Source of the DNA: Myxococcales bacterium
GTDB taxonomy: Bacteria; Myxococcota_A; Polyangia; Polyangiales; Polyangiaceae
Direction of reading: 5' to 3'
Assembly: GCA_016794345.1 (NCBI GenBank)
Contig: JAEUKE010000032.1
Location: 25,433 to 89,432, forward strand
DNA: 64,000 bases
Shown: one piece after another, positions 9,713-18,647 of the stretch
Position numbering within the stretch: position 1 is the first letter of the stretch
Layout of the letters: every line of letters begins with the position of its first letter
Program-made: the position numbers and the translations under genes
Notes under the pieces: generated by a model
Told to the model about the DNA's origin: nothing
Database searches by the model: none
Seen by the model: the letters and a program-made list of their open reading frames with translations, nothing else

Positions 9713-11443
9713 TCAGAACTTCCAGACCATGCGACGGGGGCGGGACACGAGGTCGAGCCCGACGGGCGCGTCCACCACCTTGTGGCGCGGATCCACGCTG
9801 GTCGACACGACCGCCTCGGCGAACGGGATGGTAACCGACACTTCCGTCATGCTCGGATCGAGGCCGAAGTCCACGACCGCGGTGGCGGTCGAGGTGGCCC
9901 CCGCGACGTCGACCTCGACCACACAGGGCAACGGCGCGCCGCCCTGGGCCTGCGTGACGGTGACCGTGAGCATCCCGCCGCCGGCGTCTGCCGTGGAGAC
10001 GGTGAAGCTCGGGTAGCTCGGCGCCCCGCTGCCGAAGACCCAGGCGTCGAAGTACGGCTGGAGATCCGCGCCGCTCTCCGCCTCGAGCGCGGCCTGCAGC
10101 GCCTCGACCGAAGCGGCGCCGCCGTCCTGCAGGAAACGCGCGATCCCGGCGAGAACCTTGTCGGCACCGATGAGGGGCTCGAGCTGCACGAAGAGCAACA
10201 TCGGCCCGGGGCCGTAGACGTCCCCGTAGAACTCGTCGACCGGCGGCGGCGGCTCGTCCTCCGGGCGCACGTGGTAAGCCGCCTGCAGCGAGATGTCGTC
10301 CCAATACGCGAGGGACGCCTCCGCCTCGCCGGCGGGGCGCGCGTCGCGCTCGAACACGAACGCGAGGTACTCGGCGATCGCCTCCTTCCACGCGAAGTCC
10401 TGGGCGCTCGCCAGCGTCGTGCGGTTGCCGGCCCACTGGTGGATGACCTCGTGCATGAAGACGTGCATCGCGGTGTCCTGGTAGCTCGTCTCGATCTCGC
10501 CGATCTCCTCGTAGAGGACGATGTTCGCGGGGTGCTCGAAGCCGAGCCACACCGTCGGCGCGCCCGCGACGCGGAGCTCGTCGCCGTAGGGCATGGGCCC
10601 GAGGGTCGTCGTGATCCAATCGAGGAAGTCGCTCACGCTCACCGAGTCGAGCGAGGCGGCGATCGTGCCACCGGCCGCCTCGTAGAACACGACCTCCACG
10701 CCCGCCGCGGTGACGAACGGTGTGCGCACCCAGCCTGGGTTGGTCATGGCCGCGTAAGCGGAATAGGTGGGCGCCGGCGTGCCCGTGAGCTCGCAGCGCG
10801 TCGTGGTCGAGCCGGCCACGAGCGTGCCCGGACAGAGCGCGACGGCGCCGGGCGCGTGATCGATCTCGATGGTGAAGTGCGCGAGCCGGCTCGGATCGTC
10901 GTCGCAAGGACCGAAGTGGTCGCAGCCACCGACCCAGCTCAAGAGGTAGCTGAACGTGTTGCCGGCGAAGTCGGGTGTCTCGGACAGGCCGACGTCGAGG
11001 CCGTGGAAGGTCTGCGAGACGAGCGCCACGTCCGCGCCGATCGTGTGGGGGCCGGGTGAGAGCCCCGGGCCGCAGACCCGCAGCGCCGCGCCATCGTGAG
11101 AGATACCCGAAGGATCGAGATCGGTCCCGTCGAAGCGAGCGGCCGTCGCGGGGAGCTCGCTCGGCGCGGAGAAGCAGTCGCCGCCCGGCGGCTCGACCTC
11201 GACGGCCAGCGTCGAGCGGGCCGCCTTCGCGGCGAGATCGACCTGGAGATCGTAGCGAGTGATCGAGGCGACGATCTCCCCGGTCGGCGGCGCGCCCCCG
11301 GCTCCGCCCGTGCTCGCCGTCGTCGTGCCCGCGCCCGAGCCGTCCGATCCGCCCGTCCCCGTGGCGTCGTCGCCGCAGGCCGAGGCCGCGACCCCCGCGA
11401 CGAGGATCATTGAAGCACAAAGGAGTCGAGTTGTTGCGCGCAT
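9713..11443 (-). CDS. M1-family (gluzincin) metallopeptidase lipoprotein
   Basis: The frame stays open far upstream opposite an antiporter gene, but the ATG at 11443 gives a lipoprotein signal (VAGVAASAC) and is used; 576 residues result. A low-complexity Gly/Thr/Ser linker follows the signal. The zinc site HEVIH is at residues 331-335 in HEVIHQWAGNRTT, with Glu354 18 residues after the motif in WKEAIAEY. This is the M1 aminopeptidase arrangement HExxH-x18-E. The N-terminal half is beta-rich like the M1 saddle domain, and the C-terminal part carries a helical stretch and a beta domain. The usual GxMEN substrate motif is not evident. It is probably an outer-membrane or surface peptidase (inference). 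Confidence 0.9.
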   Translation of the reverse strand: MRATTRLLCASMILVAGVAASACGDDATGTGGSDGSGAGTTTASTGGAGGAPPTGEIVASITRYDLQVDLAAKAARSTLAVEVEPPGGDCFSAPSELPATAARFDGTDLDPSGISHDGAALRVCGPGLSPGPHTIGADVALVSQTFHGLDVGLSETPDFAGNTFSYLLSWVGGCDHFGPCDDDPSRLAHFTIEIDHAPGAVALCPGTLVAGSTTTRCELTGTPAPTYSAYAAMTNPGWVRTPFVTAAGVEVVFYEAAGGTIAASLDSVSVSDFLDWITTTLGPMPYGDELRVAGAPTVWLGFEHPANIVLYEEIGEIETSYQDTAMHVFMHEVIHQWAGNRTTLASAQDFAWKEAIAEYLAFVFERDARPAGEAEASLAYWDDISLQAAYHVRPEDEPPPPVDEFYGDVYGPGPMLLFVQLEPLIGADKVLAGIARFLQDGGAASVEALQAALEAESGADLQPYFDAWVFGSGAPSYPSFTVSTADAGGGMLTVTVTQAQGGAPLPCVVEVDVAGATSTATAVVDFGLDPSMTEVSVTIPFAEAVVSTSVDPRHKVVDAPVGLDLVSRPRRMVWKF

Positions 11444-11473
11444 CCTGGCTGAGGATGGTACGACGGGATCGCC

Positions 11474-13462
11474 ATGGATCACATTCCGTTGCTCGACGAG
11501 CTCGCTGTGATCGCCGGGCTGGGCGTGATCGTCACGGTCTTGCTCGGCCGACTCCGGTTGCCCACGGTCGCCGGCCTTCTGTTCGCGGGGGCGCTGCTGG
11601 GCCCGTTTGGGCTGGGCCTCGTCCGCGGGATGGACGCGATCCAGGTCCTGGCCGAGCTGGGCGTCGTGCTCCTGCTCTTCACCATCGGCCTCGAGTTCTC
11701 GCTCGCCCGCCTGAAGGACGTCATGCGCCAGGCGGCGGTCGGCGGCGCGCTCCAGGTCGGGATCACGGCGAGCATCGCGGGCGGGGTCGCGGTCTCGCTC
11801 GGGCAGAGCGTGGGGCGCGGCGTCTTCTTCGGCTTCGTGTTCGCGCTCTCGAGCACGGCCATCGTGCTGCGCGCGCTGAGCGAGCGGCGCGAGACGGACG
11901 CGCCACATGGCCGCTTCATCTTCGGCACGCTCATCTTCCAGGACCTCTGCGTGGTCCCCATGGTGCTCGTGGTGTCCTTCCTGGGCGAAGGAGCAGGCGG
12001 CCAGCCCATGGGCTCCGTCATCGCCATCTCGCTCCTGAAGGCGGTTGGCGTCGTCATCGGGATCTTCGCCGCCTCTCGCCTCGTCATCCCCACCGTGCTC
12101 GGCTGGGTCGACGCCGCGCGGAGCCGGGAGGTCTTCCTGCTCGCGGTGCTCGCCATCTGCATCGGCACCGCGTGGCTCACGTCGCTCGCCGGCCTCTCCC
12201 TGGCGCTCGGCGCCTTCCTGGGGGGCATGGCCCTCGCGGACACGGTCTACGGGCACCGCGCGCTCGGCGACGTCATCTCGCTTCGTGACGCCTTCGTCAG
12301 CGTCTTCTTCGTGTCGCTCGGCATGTTGTTCGACATCCGCGTCGTGCTCGAGCACCCGCTGCTCGTGGCGCTCCTGACCGCCGGCTTCATCCTGGGCAAG
12401 GGCCTGGCCGCCACCATCGCGGCCTTCGCCATGCGCTTCCCCGCGCGCGTGGCCTGGCTCGCCGGCGTCGGCCTCGCGCAGTTCGGCGAGTTCGGCTTCG
12501 TGCTGACCAAGCTCGCCGAGAAGTCGGGCCTCATCGACACAACGGTCTCGAAGCCGCTCCTCGCAGCGGGCATCGTCAGCATGTTCCTCACGCCGGTGCT
12601 CGTCCGCGCGGCGCCTCACATGACCGCGGGCGAGCGGCTCCTCGCACCGCTCGAGAAGCTGATCGGCGTGCGCAGCATCGATCAAGCGGACGAGAGCGCC
12701 CCGGAAGGGCGCCTCTCCGACCACGTCGTCCTCGTCGGGTTCGGCGTCGCTGGCCGGCTCGTCGCGCGCGCGCTCGCGCGGTGCGAGGTCCGCTACGTCG
12801 TCATCGAGCTGAACGCCGCGACCGTGCGCAAGTCGCGGGAGGAGGGCCTTCCGGTCTACTACGGCGACGCGACCAGCGAAGAGGCGCTCGGCCACGCCCA
12901 CCTCGAGCACGCGCGCGCGCTCGTCCTCCTGATGAACGATCCTGCGGCCGCCCAGCGTGTCATCGACACCGCCCGCCGCGTCTCCAAGACCGTGCCCATC
13001 CTCGTCCGCGCGAAGTACCTCCTGGAGGCGCCGCCGCTCCAGAAGCTCGGCGCCACCGAGGTCATCGCCGAGGAGGTGGAGGGTGGGCTCGAGCTCCTCG
13101 CCCACACGCTCCGGGAGCTGGAGATGCCCCGCAACGTGATCGAAGAACGCGTCGAGGAGGCTCGGCAAGAGACGCAGCCCTCGGCCCGGGACGCGACGGT
13201 GCCCCGCCGCACGCTGGCGGACACGCGCGGCCTCGCCGATCTGAAGATCGAGAGCGCGCTGGTCCGCGCGGGGTCGGCGGCCGAAGGCCACAGCGCCAAG
13301 GACCTCGGGATCCGCAACAAGACGGGCGCCCTGGTGGTCGCGTTGCGGCGAGGCGGCGTGCTGATCGAACAAGCCGCGGCCACCACCTTCCAGGCCTCCG
13401 ACGTGGTCTTCCTGGTCGGCGAGAAGGCCGCGGTCGAGCGCGCGGTGCGCGAGTACTTCTGA
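11474..13462 (+). CDS. Kef-type cation:proton antiporter (CPA2) with TrkA-N and TrkA-C domains
   Basis: The 662-residue product has about 12 hydrophobic helices over the first 380 residues, including the CPA2 features LLLFTIGLEFS and SLGMLFDIRVV. A cytoplasmic RCK/TrkA-N domain begins near residue 416 (VVLVGFGVAGRLVARAL, a GxGxxG nucleotide site, then VIELN). A TrkA-C domain ends the protein (about 580-660). Such proteins exchange K+ or Na+ for protons across the inner membrane under nucleotide control. The assigned start is only 30 bases from the divergent peptidase start, so promoters would overlap or one start is misplaced. It ends four bases from a convergent SRPBCC gene. Confidence 0.93.
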   Translation: MDHIPLLDELAVIAGLGVIVTVLLGRLRLPTVAGLLFAGALLGPFGLGLVRGMDAIQVLAELGVVLLLFTIGLEFSLARLKDVMRQAAVGGALQVGITASIAGGVAVSLGQSVGRGVFFGFVFALSSTAIVLRALSERRETDAPHGRFIFGTLIFQDLCVVPMVLVVSFLGEGAGGQPMGSVIAISLLKAVGVVIGIFAASRLVIPTVLGWVDAARSREVFLLAVLAICIGTAWLTSLAGLSLALGAFLGGMALADTVYGHRALGDVISLRDAFVSVFFVSLGMLFDIRVVLEHPLLVALLTAGFILGKGLAATIAAFAMRFPARVAWLAGVGLAQFGEFGFVLTKLAEKSGLIDTTVSKPLLAAGIVSMFLTPVLVRAAPHMTAGERLLAPLEKLIGVRSIDQADESAPEGRLSDHVVLVGFGVAGRLVARALARCEVRYVVIELNAATVRKSREEGLPVYYGDATSEEALGHAHLEHARALVLLMNDPAAAQRVIDTARRVSKTVPILVRAKYLLEAPPLQKLGATEVIAEEVEGGLELLAHTLRELEMPRNVIEERVEEARQETQPSARDATVPRRTLADTRGLADLKIESALVRAGSAAEGHSAKDLGIRNKTGALVVALRRGGVLIEQAAATTFQASDVVFLVGEKAAVERAVREYF

Positions 13463-13466
13463 CGGG

Positions 13467-13952
13467 TCAGCGGGTCAGATAGCGCTCGAGGCGCTGGCCC
13501 GCCTTGCGGACGACACGCGGCATGACGAGCTCGAGGCCTGGCCGCGCGACCTTCCCGAGCGTGCGGGGATCGGCCGCGAGCACCCAGTCGATGCGCGTGC
13601 CGTCCCCTTCACAGCTGAACGAGAAGTCCTCCACGATGGATCGGGCCATCGGCGTCGACGCCTTCGTCATGGTGAAGGCGAAGCGCGCCCCGGGCTCCCA
13701 CGCGATGAAGCGCTCCCGGTACCCACCGAGGCCGTAGAGCGCGACCTCGCGCTCGGCGCCGACCTTCGCCTGCTCCGCGCTCGTCCACACCGCGCGGTAC
13801 ATGAGCGGGAACCAGCGCGTCCACCTTTCGGTGTCGGCGAAAGCGTCGAACACCCGCTCGGGCGACGCGCGCACCACGATGCTCTCCGACACCCGGAGGG
13901 GCGCAGCCTGCACGAAGCCGAGCTCTTGCGGCACGAGTGAGAAGAGCAACAT
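13467..13952 (-). CDS. SRPBCC-family (START-like/polyketide cyclase-type) protein
   Basis: The 161-residue protein has the helix-grip pattern of the SRPBCC superfamily: SESIVVRASPERVFDAFADTERW at the start, a central WEPGARFAF strand and DWVLAADP near the end. These proteins bind hydrophobic ligands and have varied functions, so no substrate can be given. It starts six bases after the stop of the class III alcohol dehydrogenase gene on the same strand, so the two are probably cotranscribed. No catalytic residue can be assigned. Confidence 0.85.
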   Translation of the reverse strand: MLLFSLVPQELGFVQAAPLRVSESIVVRASPERVFDAFADTERWTRWFPLMYRAVWTSAEQAKVGAEREVALYGLGGYRERFIAWEPGARFAFTMTKASTPMARSIVEDFSFSCEGDGTRIDWVLAADPRTLGKVARPGLELVMPRVVRKAGQRLERYLTR

Positions 13953-13958
13953 GGAACC

Positions 13959-15074
13959 TCAGAACTCCACGACGGTTCGGATGGACTTGCCCTCGTGCAT
14001 GAGGTCGAGCCCTTCGTTGATGCGATCGAGCGGGAGCTTGTGCGTGATCATGTCGTCGATGTTGATCTTCCCGTCCATGTACCAGTCGACGATCTTGGGG
14101 ACGTCGGTCCGGCCGCGGGCGCCGCCGAACGCGGAGCCCTTCCACACCCGGCCGGTGACGAGCTGGAACGGGCGCGTGGAGATCTCCTTGCCCGCCCCCG
14201 CGACCCCGATGATGACGCTCGTTCCCCAGCCCTTGTGGCAACACTCGAGCGCCTGACGCATCACCTCGACGCTGCCGATACACTCGAAGCTGTAGTCCGC
14301 GCCGCCCTTCGTCAGGTTCACGAGGTACGGAACAAGATCCCCCTCGACCTCCTTCGGGTTGACGAAGTGGGTCATGCCGAACTTACGCGCGAGCTCCTCG
14401 CGAGCGGGATTGATGTCGACGCCCACGATCATGTCGGCGCCGACCATCTTCGCGCCCTGGACGACGTTCAGGCCGATGCCGCCGAGGCCGAAGACGACGA
14501 CGTTGGCGCCCGGCTCGACCTTGGCGGTGTTGATGACCGCGCCGATGCCGGTCGTGACGCCGCAGCCGATGTAACAGACCTTGTCGAACGGCGCGTCCTC
14601 CCGGATCTTCGCGAGCGCGATCTCGGGCACCACCGTGTAGTTCGCGAACGTGGACGTGCCCATGTAGTGGAAGACGCGGTCCTTGCCGATCGAGAAGCGG
14701 CTCGTCGCGTCCGGCATGAGCCCCTTGCCCTGCGTCGCGCGGATGGCCTGGCAGAGGTTCGTCTTCTGGCTCAGGCAATATTCACACTGGCGGCACTCCG
14801 GCGTGTAGAGCGGGATCACGTGATCGCCCTTCTTCAGGCTGGTCACGCCGGGCCCGACGTCGACGACGACGCCCGCACCTTCGTGGCCGAGGATGCAGGG
14901 GAAGAGACCCTCCGGGTCGGCGCCCGAGCGCGTGAACTCGTCCGTGTGGCAGATGCCCGTCGCGCGGATCTCGACGAGGCACTCGCCGGCCTTCGGTCCC
15001 TCGAGGCTGACGGTCTCGACGCTGAGCGGCTTTCCTGCGGCGAATGCGACGGCGGCGCGAACATCCATGGTCAT
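13959..15074 (-). CDS. frmA: S-(hydroxymethyl)glutathione dehydrogenase / class III alcohol dehydrogenase
   Basis: The 371-residue cytoplasmic enzyme matches the class III zinc alcohol dehydrogenase family, which oxidises S-hydroxymethylglutathione in formaldehyde detoxification and can also reduce S-nitrosoglutathione. Catalytic zinc ligands are Cys42 (GICHTDE), His64-Glu65 (GHEGAG) and the Cys in YIGCGVTTG. Structural zinc ligands are Cys94, 97, 100 and 108. The Rossmann motif VFGLGGIGL is present, and the C-terminus ends RTVVEF as is typical of the family. An SRPBCC gene follows in the same operon. No FrmR or S-formylglutathione hydrolase gene is adjacent; the nearby alpha/beta hydrolase at 15201 is divergent and does not look like FrmB. 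Confidence 0.93.
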   Translation of the reverse strand: MTMDVRAAVAFAAGKPLSVETVSLEGPKAGECLVEIRATGICHTDEFTRSGADPEGLFPCILGHEGAGVVVDVGPGVTSLKKGDHVIPLYTPECRQCEYCLSQKTNLCQAIRATQGKGLMPDATSRFSIGKDRVFHYMGTSTFANYTVVPEIALAKIREDAPFDKVCYIGCGVTTGIGAVINTAKVEPGANVVVFGLGGIGLNVVQGAKMVGADMIVGVDINPAREELARKFGMTHFVNPKEVEGDLVPYLVNLTKGGADYSFECIGSVEVMRQALECCHKGWGTSVIIGVAGAGKEISTRPFQLVTGRVWKGSAFGGARGRTDVPKIVDWYMDGKINIDDMITHKLPLDRINEGLDLMHEGKSIRTVVEF

Positions 15075-15200
15075 GGGCTCCTTCTCTTGGAGCGGGGGAG
15101 TCTACGCTCCCGCCGCTCTCCGGGGAGGGCTTTTGCGCCTCTCCGCCCGCGAGCACGTCGAGCCTGACGCACCGAGCTGCCGCTGAGGTAAAGAGCTGGA

Positions 15201-16085
15201 ATGAACAGCACCTGGCTGCGTCACGGTGAGGCGTCGCTGCACGTGGCGGACTACGGCGGAAGCGGACCGAAGACTGTCATCCTCTGTCATGGCCTCGGCG
15301 GCTCCCACGCGAACTTCGCGGCGCTCGGCCCCCTGCTCGCCGAGCGCGCGCGTGTCCTCGCGATCGACCTGCCCGGGTTCGGCCTGAGCCCTCCCGGCTC
15401 CGGAGCCGACATGCCCGGCTTCATCGGCGCGATCGGTCGGCTCTTCGACGCGATCACCTCGGGCGAGATCGAGGGTGCTTCGTTGCCGGTGGTCCTCGTC
15501 GGCAACTCGATGGGCGGGGCGGTCTCGATCCTCGCAGCAGGCGAGCGCGGTCGCGACATCGAGCACCTCGTCCTCGTCTGCCCCGCGCTCCCCATCGTCC
15601 GCCCGTTCGACATCGACCCGCGCTTCGCGCTGCTCATCGGCTCGGCGATGTTGCCCGGCTACGATGCGTTTTTGCACGCGCGGCTCCGTGACGCCGGCCC
15701 CGAGGCGCTCGTACACGACATGCTCAACCTGACGTGCGCCGACAAGTCCCGTGTGCCGCGCGCCGCCGTGGCGGAGATGATCGCGCTCGCGAAGAAGCGG
15801 ACGCAGTTCTCGTGGATGGCGACGAGCTTCTCGACCGCCTCGCGCTCGATCGCCCGCACACTCCTTCGCCAGGACACCTACCGCGCCGCGATGCGCGCCG
15901 TGCGCGCGCCGGTCCTCCTCGTTCAGGGCGATCGCGACAGGCTCGTCCCGGTGTCCTCGGCGCGCGCCGCGCTCGATGTTTGTCCGCACTGGACGCTCGA
16001 GATCTACGAAGGCGTCGGGCACGTCCCCCAGCTCGAGACGCCAGATCGGCTGAAAGACAGCATTTTTCGCTTCGTAGACCGTTAA
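15201..16085 (+). CDS. Alpha/beta hydrolase
   Basis: The 294-residue protein has the alpha/beta-hydrolase fold. An oxyanion region is seen in VILCHGLGGSHANF, the nucleophile Ser is in the elbow GNSMGG, a catalytic Asp is in QGDRDRLVP, and the His is in GVGHVPQLETP. No signal peptide is evident, so it is probably cytoplasmic. It is divergent from frmA with 126 bases between them. The substrate is not predictable; the sequence resembles the broad esterase, lipase and C-C hydrolase group. Confidence 0.88.
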   Translation: MNSTWLRHGEASLHVADYGGSGPKTVILCHGLGGSHANFAALGPLLAERARVLAIDLPGFGLSPPGSGADMPGFIGAIGRLFDAITSGEIEGASLPVVLVGNSMGGAVSILAAGERGRDIEHLVLVCPALPIVRPFDIDPRFALLIGSAMLPGYDAFLHARLRDAGPEALVHDMLNLTCADKSRVPRAAVAEMIALAKKRTQFSWMATSFSTASRSIARTLLRQDTYRAAMRAVRAPVLLVQGDRDRLVPVSSARAALDVCPHWTLEIYEGVGHVPQLETPDRLKDSIFRFVDR

Positions 16086-16211
16086 TTTTCTGTCGGTCGA
16101 AGCGGCTCAAACCTCTTCAAGGATCACCCTCCGAGTCTTCCGCGAGCGCTCGATAGGCGATACGAATCGATCCATCGTCGTCGTCGCTCTCGTACGGAAA
16201 AGGAGACTCTC

Positions 16212-16982
16212 ATGCGTAAAGGGTTGTTTCTGAGCGCGGTGCTCGCCTCGTTGTTCGTGTCCGGGGTCGCCATGGCCGACCGTACCGAAGAGAACAACAG
16301 CACCAAGTACTCGCGCGGCATGCGCATCAAGGAGCAGGTCCTCGAGAAGCAGCGCGAGAGCCGGGCCTCGGCGGTCCGCGAGTCGACGAACGTGCGCGCC
16401 AACCGCGCCCTCGATCAGCGCCTCGCTCGGTCTCGTCCGCACGGCGAGATCTACGGCGATCAGGCCAGCCGCAGCACGACGAAGTCGCAGGTCTCCAGCG
16501 GCGGCAAGAACCTGAGCGCGACGAGCTCGGTCAACACCCCGCGCGAGATCAAGTCGATGCTCTCGCGGATCAACCCGATGTACGGCGCCTACCGCACGTC
16601 CCAGGCCTCGGAGGGCACCGACTCGTACGGCGGCCGCACGTTCTACGGCAAGGACACGCGCACCGGCCGCACGCGCAACCTCAGCATGAGCGGCACCGTC
16701 AACACGCCCAAGGAGATCCAGGCGATGATGGGCATGTTCGGACCCGGCAATGCCTCGCAGGCCGGCGGGAGCCCGGGCAGCACGGACTCGTACGGCGGCG
16801 GCGATCAGCCGACCGACCTCAACCGCCTCAAGGCCGGCATCTACGGCTCGGGCTTCAACCGCGGCCAGGCGGCGAAGTTCGAGGCCGCGCGCGAGTCGCG
16901 CCTCGCCGAGCGGGTCACGAAGGTCGTGAAGACCTCCGCGCCGCAGGGCGAGTCGTCCAAGCGCAACACCCGCGAGAGGTGA
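16212..16982 (+). CDS. Secreted protein of unknown function with two internal repeats
   Basis: A strong ribosome site (AAGGAGA) precedes the ATG. The 256-residue product has a clear signal peptide (residues 1-22, ending VAMA). The rest is hydrophilic and rich in Ser, Arg, Gly and Thr. Two copies of a 56-residue unit are visible: NLSATSSVNTPREIKSML ending TDSYGG (about residues 101-141), and NLSMSGTVNTPKEIQAMM ending TDSYGG (about 157-197). No known domain is recognised. The strong ribosome site and a near-ideal terminator just downstream suggest an abundant, monocistronic product. The role is unknown. Confidence 0.82.
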   Translation: MRKGLFLSAVLASLFVSGVAMADRTEENNSTKYSRGMRIKEQVLEKQRESRASAVRESTNVRANRALDQRLARSRPHGEIYGDQASRSTTKSQVSSGGKNLSATSSVNTPREIKSMLSRINPMYGAYRTSQASEGTDSYGGRTFYGKDTRTGRTRNLSMSGTVNTPKEIQAMMGMFGPGNASQAGGSPGSTDSYGGGDQPTDLNRLKAGIYGSGFNRGQAAKFEAARESRLAERVTKVVKTSAPQGESSKRNTRER

Positions 16983-17007
16983 TCGCCGTCTGAGCGATGA
17001 GCCAGGA

Positions 17008-17037
17008 GCCGGCGCCGCGAGGCGCCGGCTTCGTTTT
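17008..17037 (+). terminator. Intrinsic terminator after the secreted repeat protein gene
   Basis: A perfect 9-base-pair stem (GCCGGCGCC / GGCGCCGGC) with a GCGA tetraloop is followed by TTCGTTTT. It lies 26 bases after the stop at 16982 and is the clearest rho-independent terminator in the window. Confidence 0.9.
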
Positions 17038-17084
17038 GTGCGGGAAGTTTGCCGGGGCCGGGCGAGCCATGCGATGCGGCAGAC

Positions 17085-18080
17085 GTGCGCCGCGCGCTCG
17101 CCCTCGTGCTCGGCGTGGCCCTCGCCGCGCCCATCGTCCCCGCCGCCTCGGAGTCGGTCGCGGCGCCGGCCGCGAAGACCGCGGCGAAGACGAAGCGCAC
17201 GAAGAAGCCCGCGCGCGTCACCAAGAAGCGGAAGGCAGCCGCGGCGAAGCGGCGCGATGCACGCGCGCGCGCGCGCGCCTCGACCGAGGAGCCCGTGCGC
17301 GCGCGTCCCGCCCTCCTCGTCCCCATCGCCCGAGCGATAAGCTGCCCCGTCGACATGGTCGCGGTCGCCGGCCGCGTGTGTGTCGATCGGTTCGAGATCG
17401 GCGTCGTCGATCGCGAGAGCGGCGCCGCGTGGTCGCCGTTCTACACACCGGACCTCGGGCGCGCTCGCGAGGTGGTCTCGTTCTACGAGGCGCTCCGCGG
17501 CCGCGCGGCTCCCGGCTCGGCCGACGCGAGCACAGACTTGCCGGCGCTCCCGACGATCCCCGTCGCCCCGCGCGCGGTCTCGGTGCGCGGCGCGATCCCC
17601 CAGGGCTACCTGAGCGCAGACCAGGCCGACGGCGCGTGCTCCGCGGCCGGCAAGCGCCTCTGCACCGAGGCGGAGTGGGTGACGGCGTGCCGCGGGCAAG
17701 CCCAGCGCGAGTTCCCCTACGGCGACCGCTACGAGCAGGGCACCTGCAACGTCTTCCGCGAGGATCACCCGTCGTCGATCCTGCACGGCAACCCGGCTCG
17801 GTATCACGACGATCCGCGCAACGGCCTCCTCGTGGTGGCCGATCGGCCGCTCCTGCTGGAGACCGGCGCGTCGCCCCGCTGCGCGAGCCGCTGGGGAGAC
17901 GACGCGATCTTCGACATGGTCGGAAACCTCGACGAGTGGGTCGCCGACGAGCAGGGCGCGTTCCTCGGCGGGTTCTACTCGCGTGGATCCAAGAGCGGGT
18001 GCTTCGCCAAGGTCACGGCGCACCCGCGCCGCTACTCGGACTACTCGACCGGCGCGCGCTGCTGCAAGGACCCCACGTAG
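17085..18080 (+). CDS. Secreted FGE/SUMF1-like (formylglycine-generating enzyme fold) protein
   Basis: A GTG at 17085 is chosen over a TTG at 17049 because it starts a clean signal peptide (VRRALALVLGVALAAP, cleavage after PAAS or so) and leaves room after the terminator. A Lys/Arg/Ala-rich linker (about residues 30-75) follows. The C-terminal 230 residues have FGE-sulfatase family landmarks: GKRLCTEAEWVTACRG, DMVGNLDEWVAD, an FLGGFYSRG strand and the ending STGARCCKD. About ten cysteines suggest disulfide bonds. Many bacterial members of this fold are not sulfatase activators, so the enzymatic role is uncertain and a structural or ligand-binding role is possible. Confidence 0.85.
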   Translation: MRRALALVLGVALAAPIVPAASESVAAPAAKTAAKTKRTKKPARVTKKRKAAAAKRRDARARARASTEEPVRARPALLVPIARAISCPVDMVAVAGRVCVDRFEIGVVDRESGAAWSPFYTPDLGRAREVVSFYEALRGRAAPGSADASTDLPALPTIPVAPRAVSVRGAIPQGYLSADQADGACSAAGKRLCTEAEWVTACRGQAQREFPYGDRYEQGTCNVFREDHPSSILHGNPARYHDDPRNGLLVVADRPLLLETGASPRCASRWGDDAIFDMVGNLDEWVADEQGAFLGGFYSRGSKSGCFAKVTAHPRRYSDYSTGARCCKDPT

Positions 18081-18102
18081 CCCTCGACGCAGGCACGACG
18101 AA

Positions 18103-18133
18103 GCCGAGAAACACGTCGCACGCGTTTCTCGGC
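18103..18133. terminator. Inverted repeat between convergent genes, candidate bidirectional terminator
   Basis: Perfect 10-base arms GCCGAGAAAC and GTTTCTCGGC are separated by 11 bases. It lies between the 3' ends of the FGE-like gene (stop 18080) and the convergent OsmC gene (stop 18160). There is no strong T-run on either strand, so termination is inferred from position and stem strength. Confidence 0.5.
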
Positions 18134-18159
18134 TCGAAACAGTCGAGTTGCAGCTCGTT

Positions 18160-18591
18160 TCACTCCGGTTCGACGCGGACGTCCACGGCGAGCCCGTCGC
18201 GCACGCTCTGCGTGACGATGCAGAAGTCCTCGAAGGTGGTCTTGCACTTCTCCAGGGCGGCCGGGTCCGCGCCGACCGGGTGGATGACCACCTCGACCTT
18301 GCCGATGCGCAGGCGCTTCTGATCGTTGCGGACGATGCTCACCTTGGCCTCGCTGCGGATGCCCTGCGGCGGGGATCCGCTGCGCGAAAGGCAGAAATAC
18401 AGGCTGGCGGTCAGGCAGTTGGCCACCGCGGCAGCGAGGAGGCGCGCGGCGTTGGGGGCGTTGTCTTTCCCGAGCGGGGCCGGCTCGTCCACCGCGATGT
18501 CCGCGTACTGGGGCTTGTCGAGCTTGACCCGAAACTCGTACCCATCCACCTGCTCGATTGCGATGTTGAACTCGTGCACCGGCGTCGTCAT
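18160..18591 (-). CDS. OsmC/Ohr-family protein
   Basis: The ATG at 18591 is preferred to one six codons upstream; 143 residues result. OsmC-family proteins reduce organic or other hydroperoxides with a cysteine pair. Here one Cys lies in the central helix (VANCLTASL) and one in the motif CIVTQSV, matching the two conserved cysteines of the fold. The protein is cytoplasmic, with no signal peptide. It is divergent from a zinc-type reductase gene with about 56 bases between the starts, so the two could share a control region. Whether it is an Ohr, OsmC or YhfA-type member cannot be decided by eye. Confidence 0.88.
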   Translation of the reverse strand: MTTPVHEFNIAIEQVDGYEFRVKLDKPQYADIAVDEPAPLGKDNAPNAARLLAAAVANCLTASLYFCLSRSGSPPQGIRSEAKVSIVRNDQKRLRIGKVEVVIHPVGADPAALEKCKTTFEDFCIVTQSVRDGLAVDVRVEPE

Positions 18592-18647
18592 GGCCGGCCG
18601 CGCTCGCAAAGAACGCGCCAGGCGCGATGGCCTATGATGCGGTCCCC

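Noticed and set aside
11444..13372. Minus-strand open frame continuing upstream of the M1 peptidase
   Set aside because: It is antisense to the Kef-type antiporter, has the biased composition of a shadow frame, and a clean lipoprotein signal begins only at 11443.
15096..15111. Short inverted repeat GGGAG/CTCCC between frmA and the alpha/beta hydrolase
   Set aside because: A 5-bp stem without T-run in a divergent promoter region is likely chance in GC-rich DNA.
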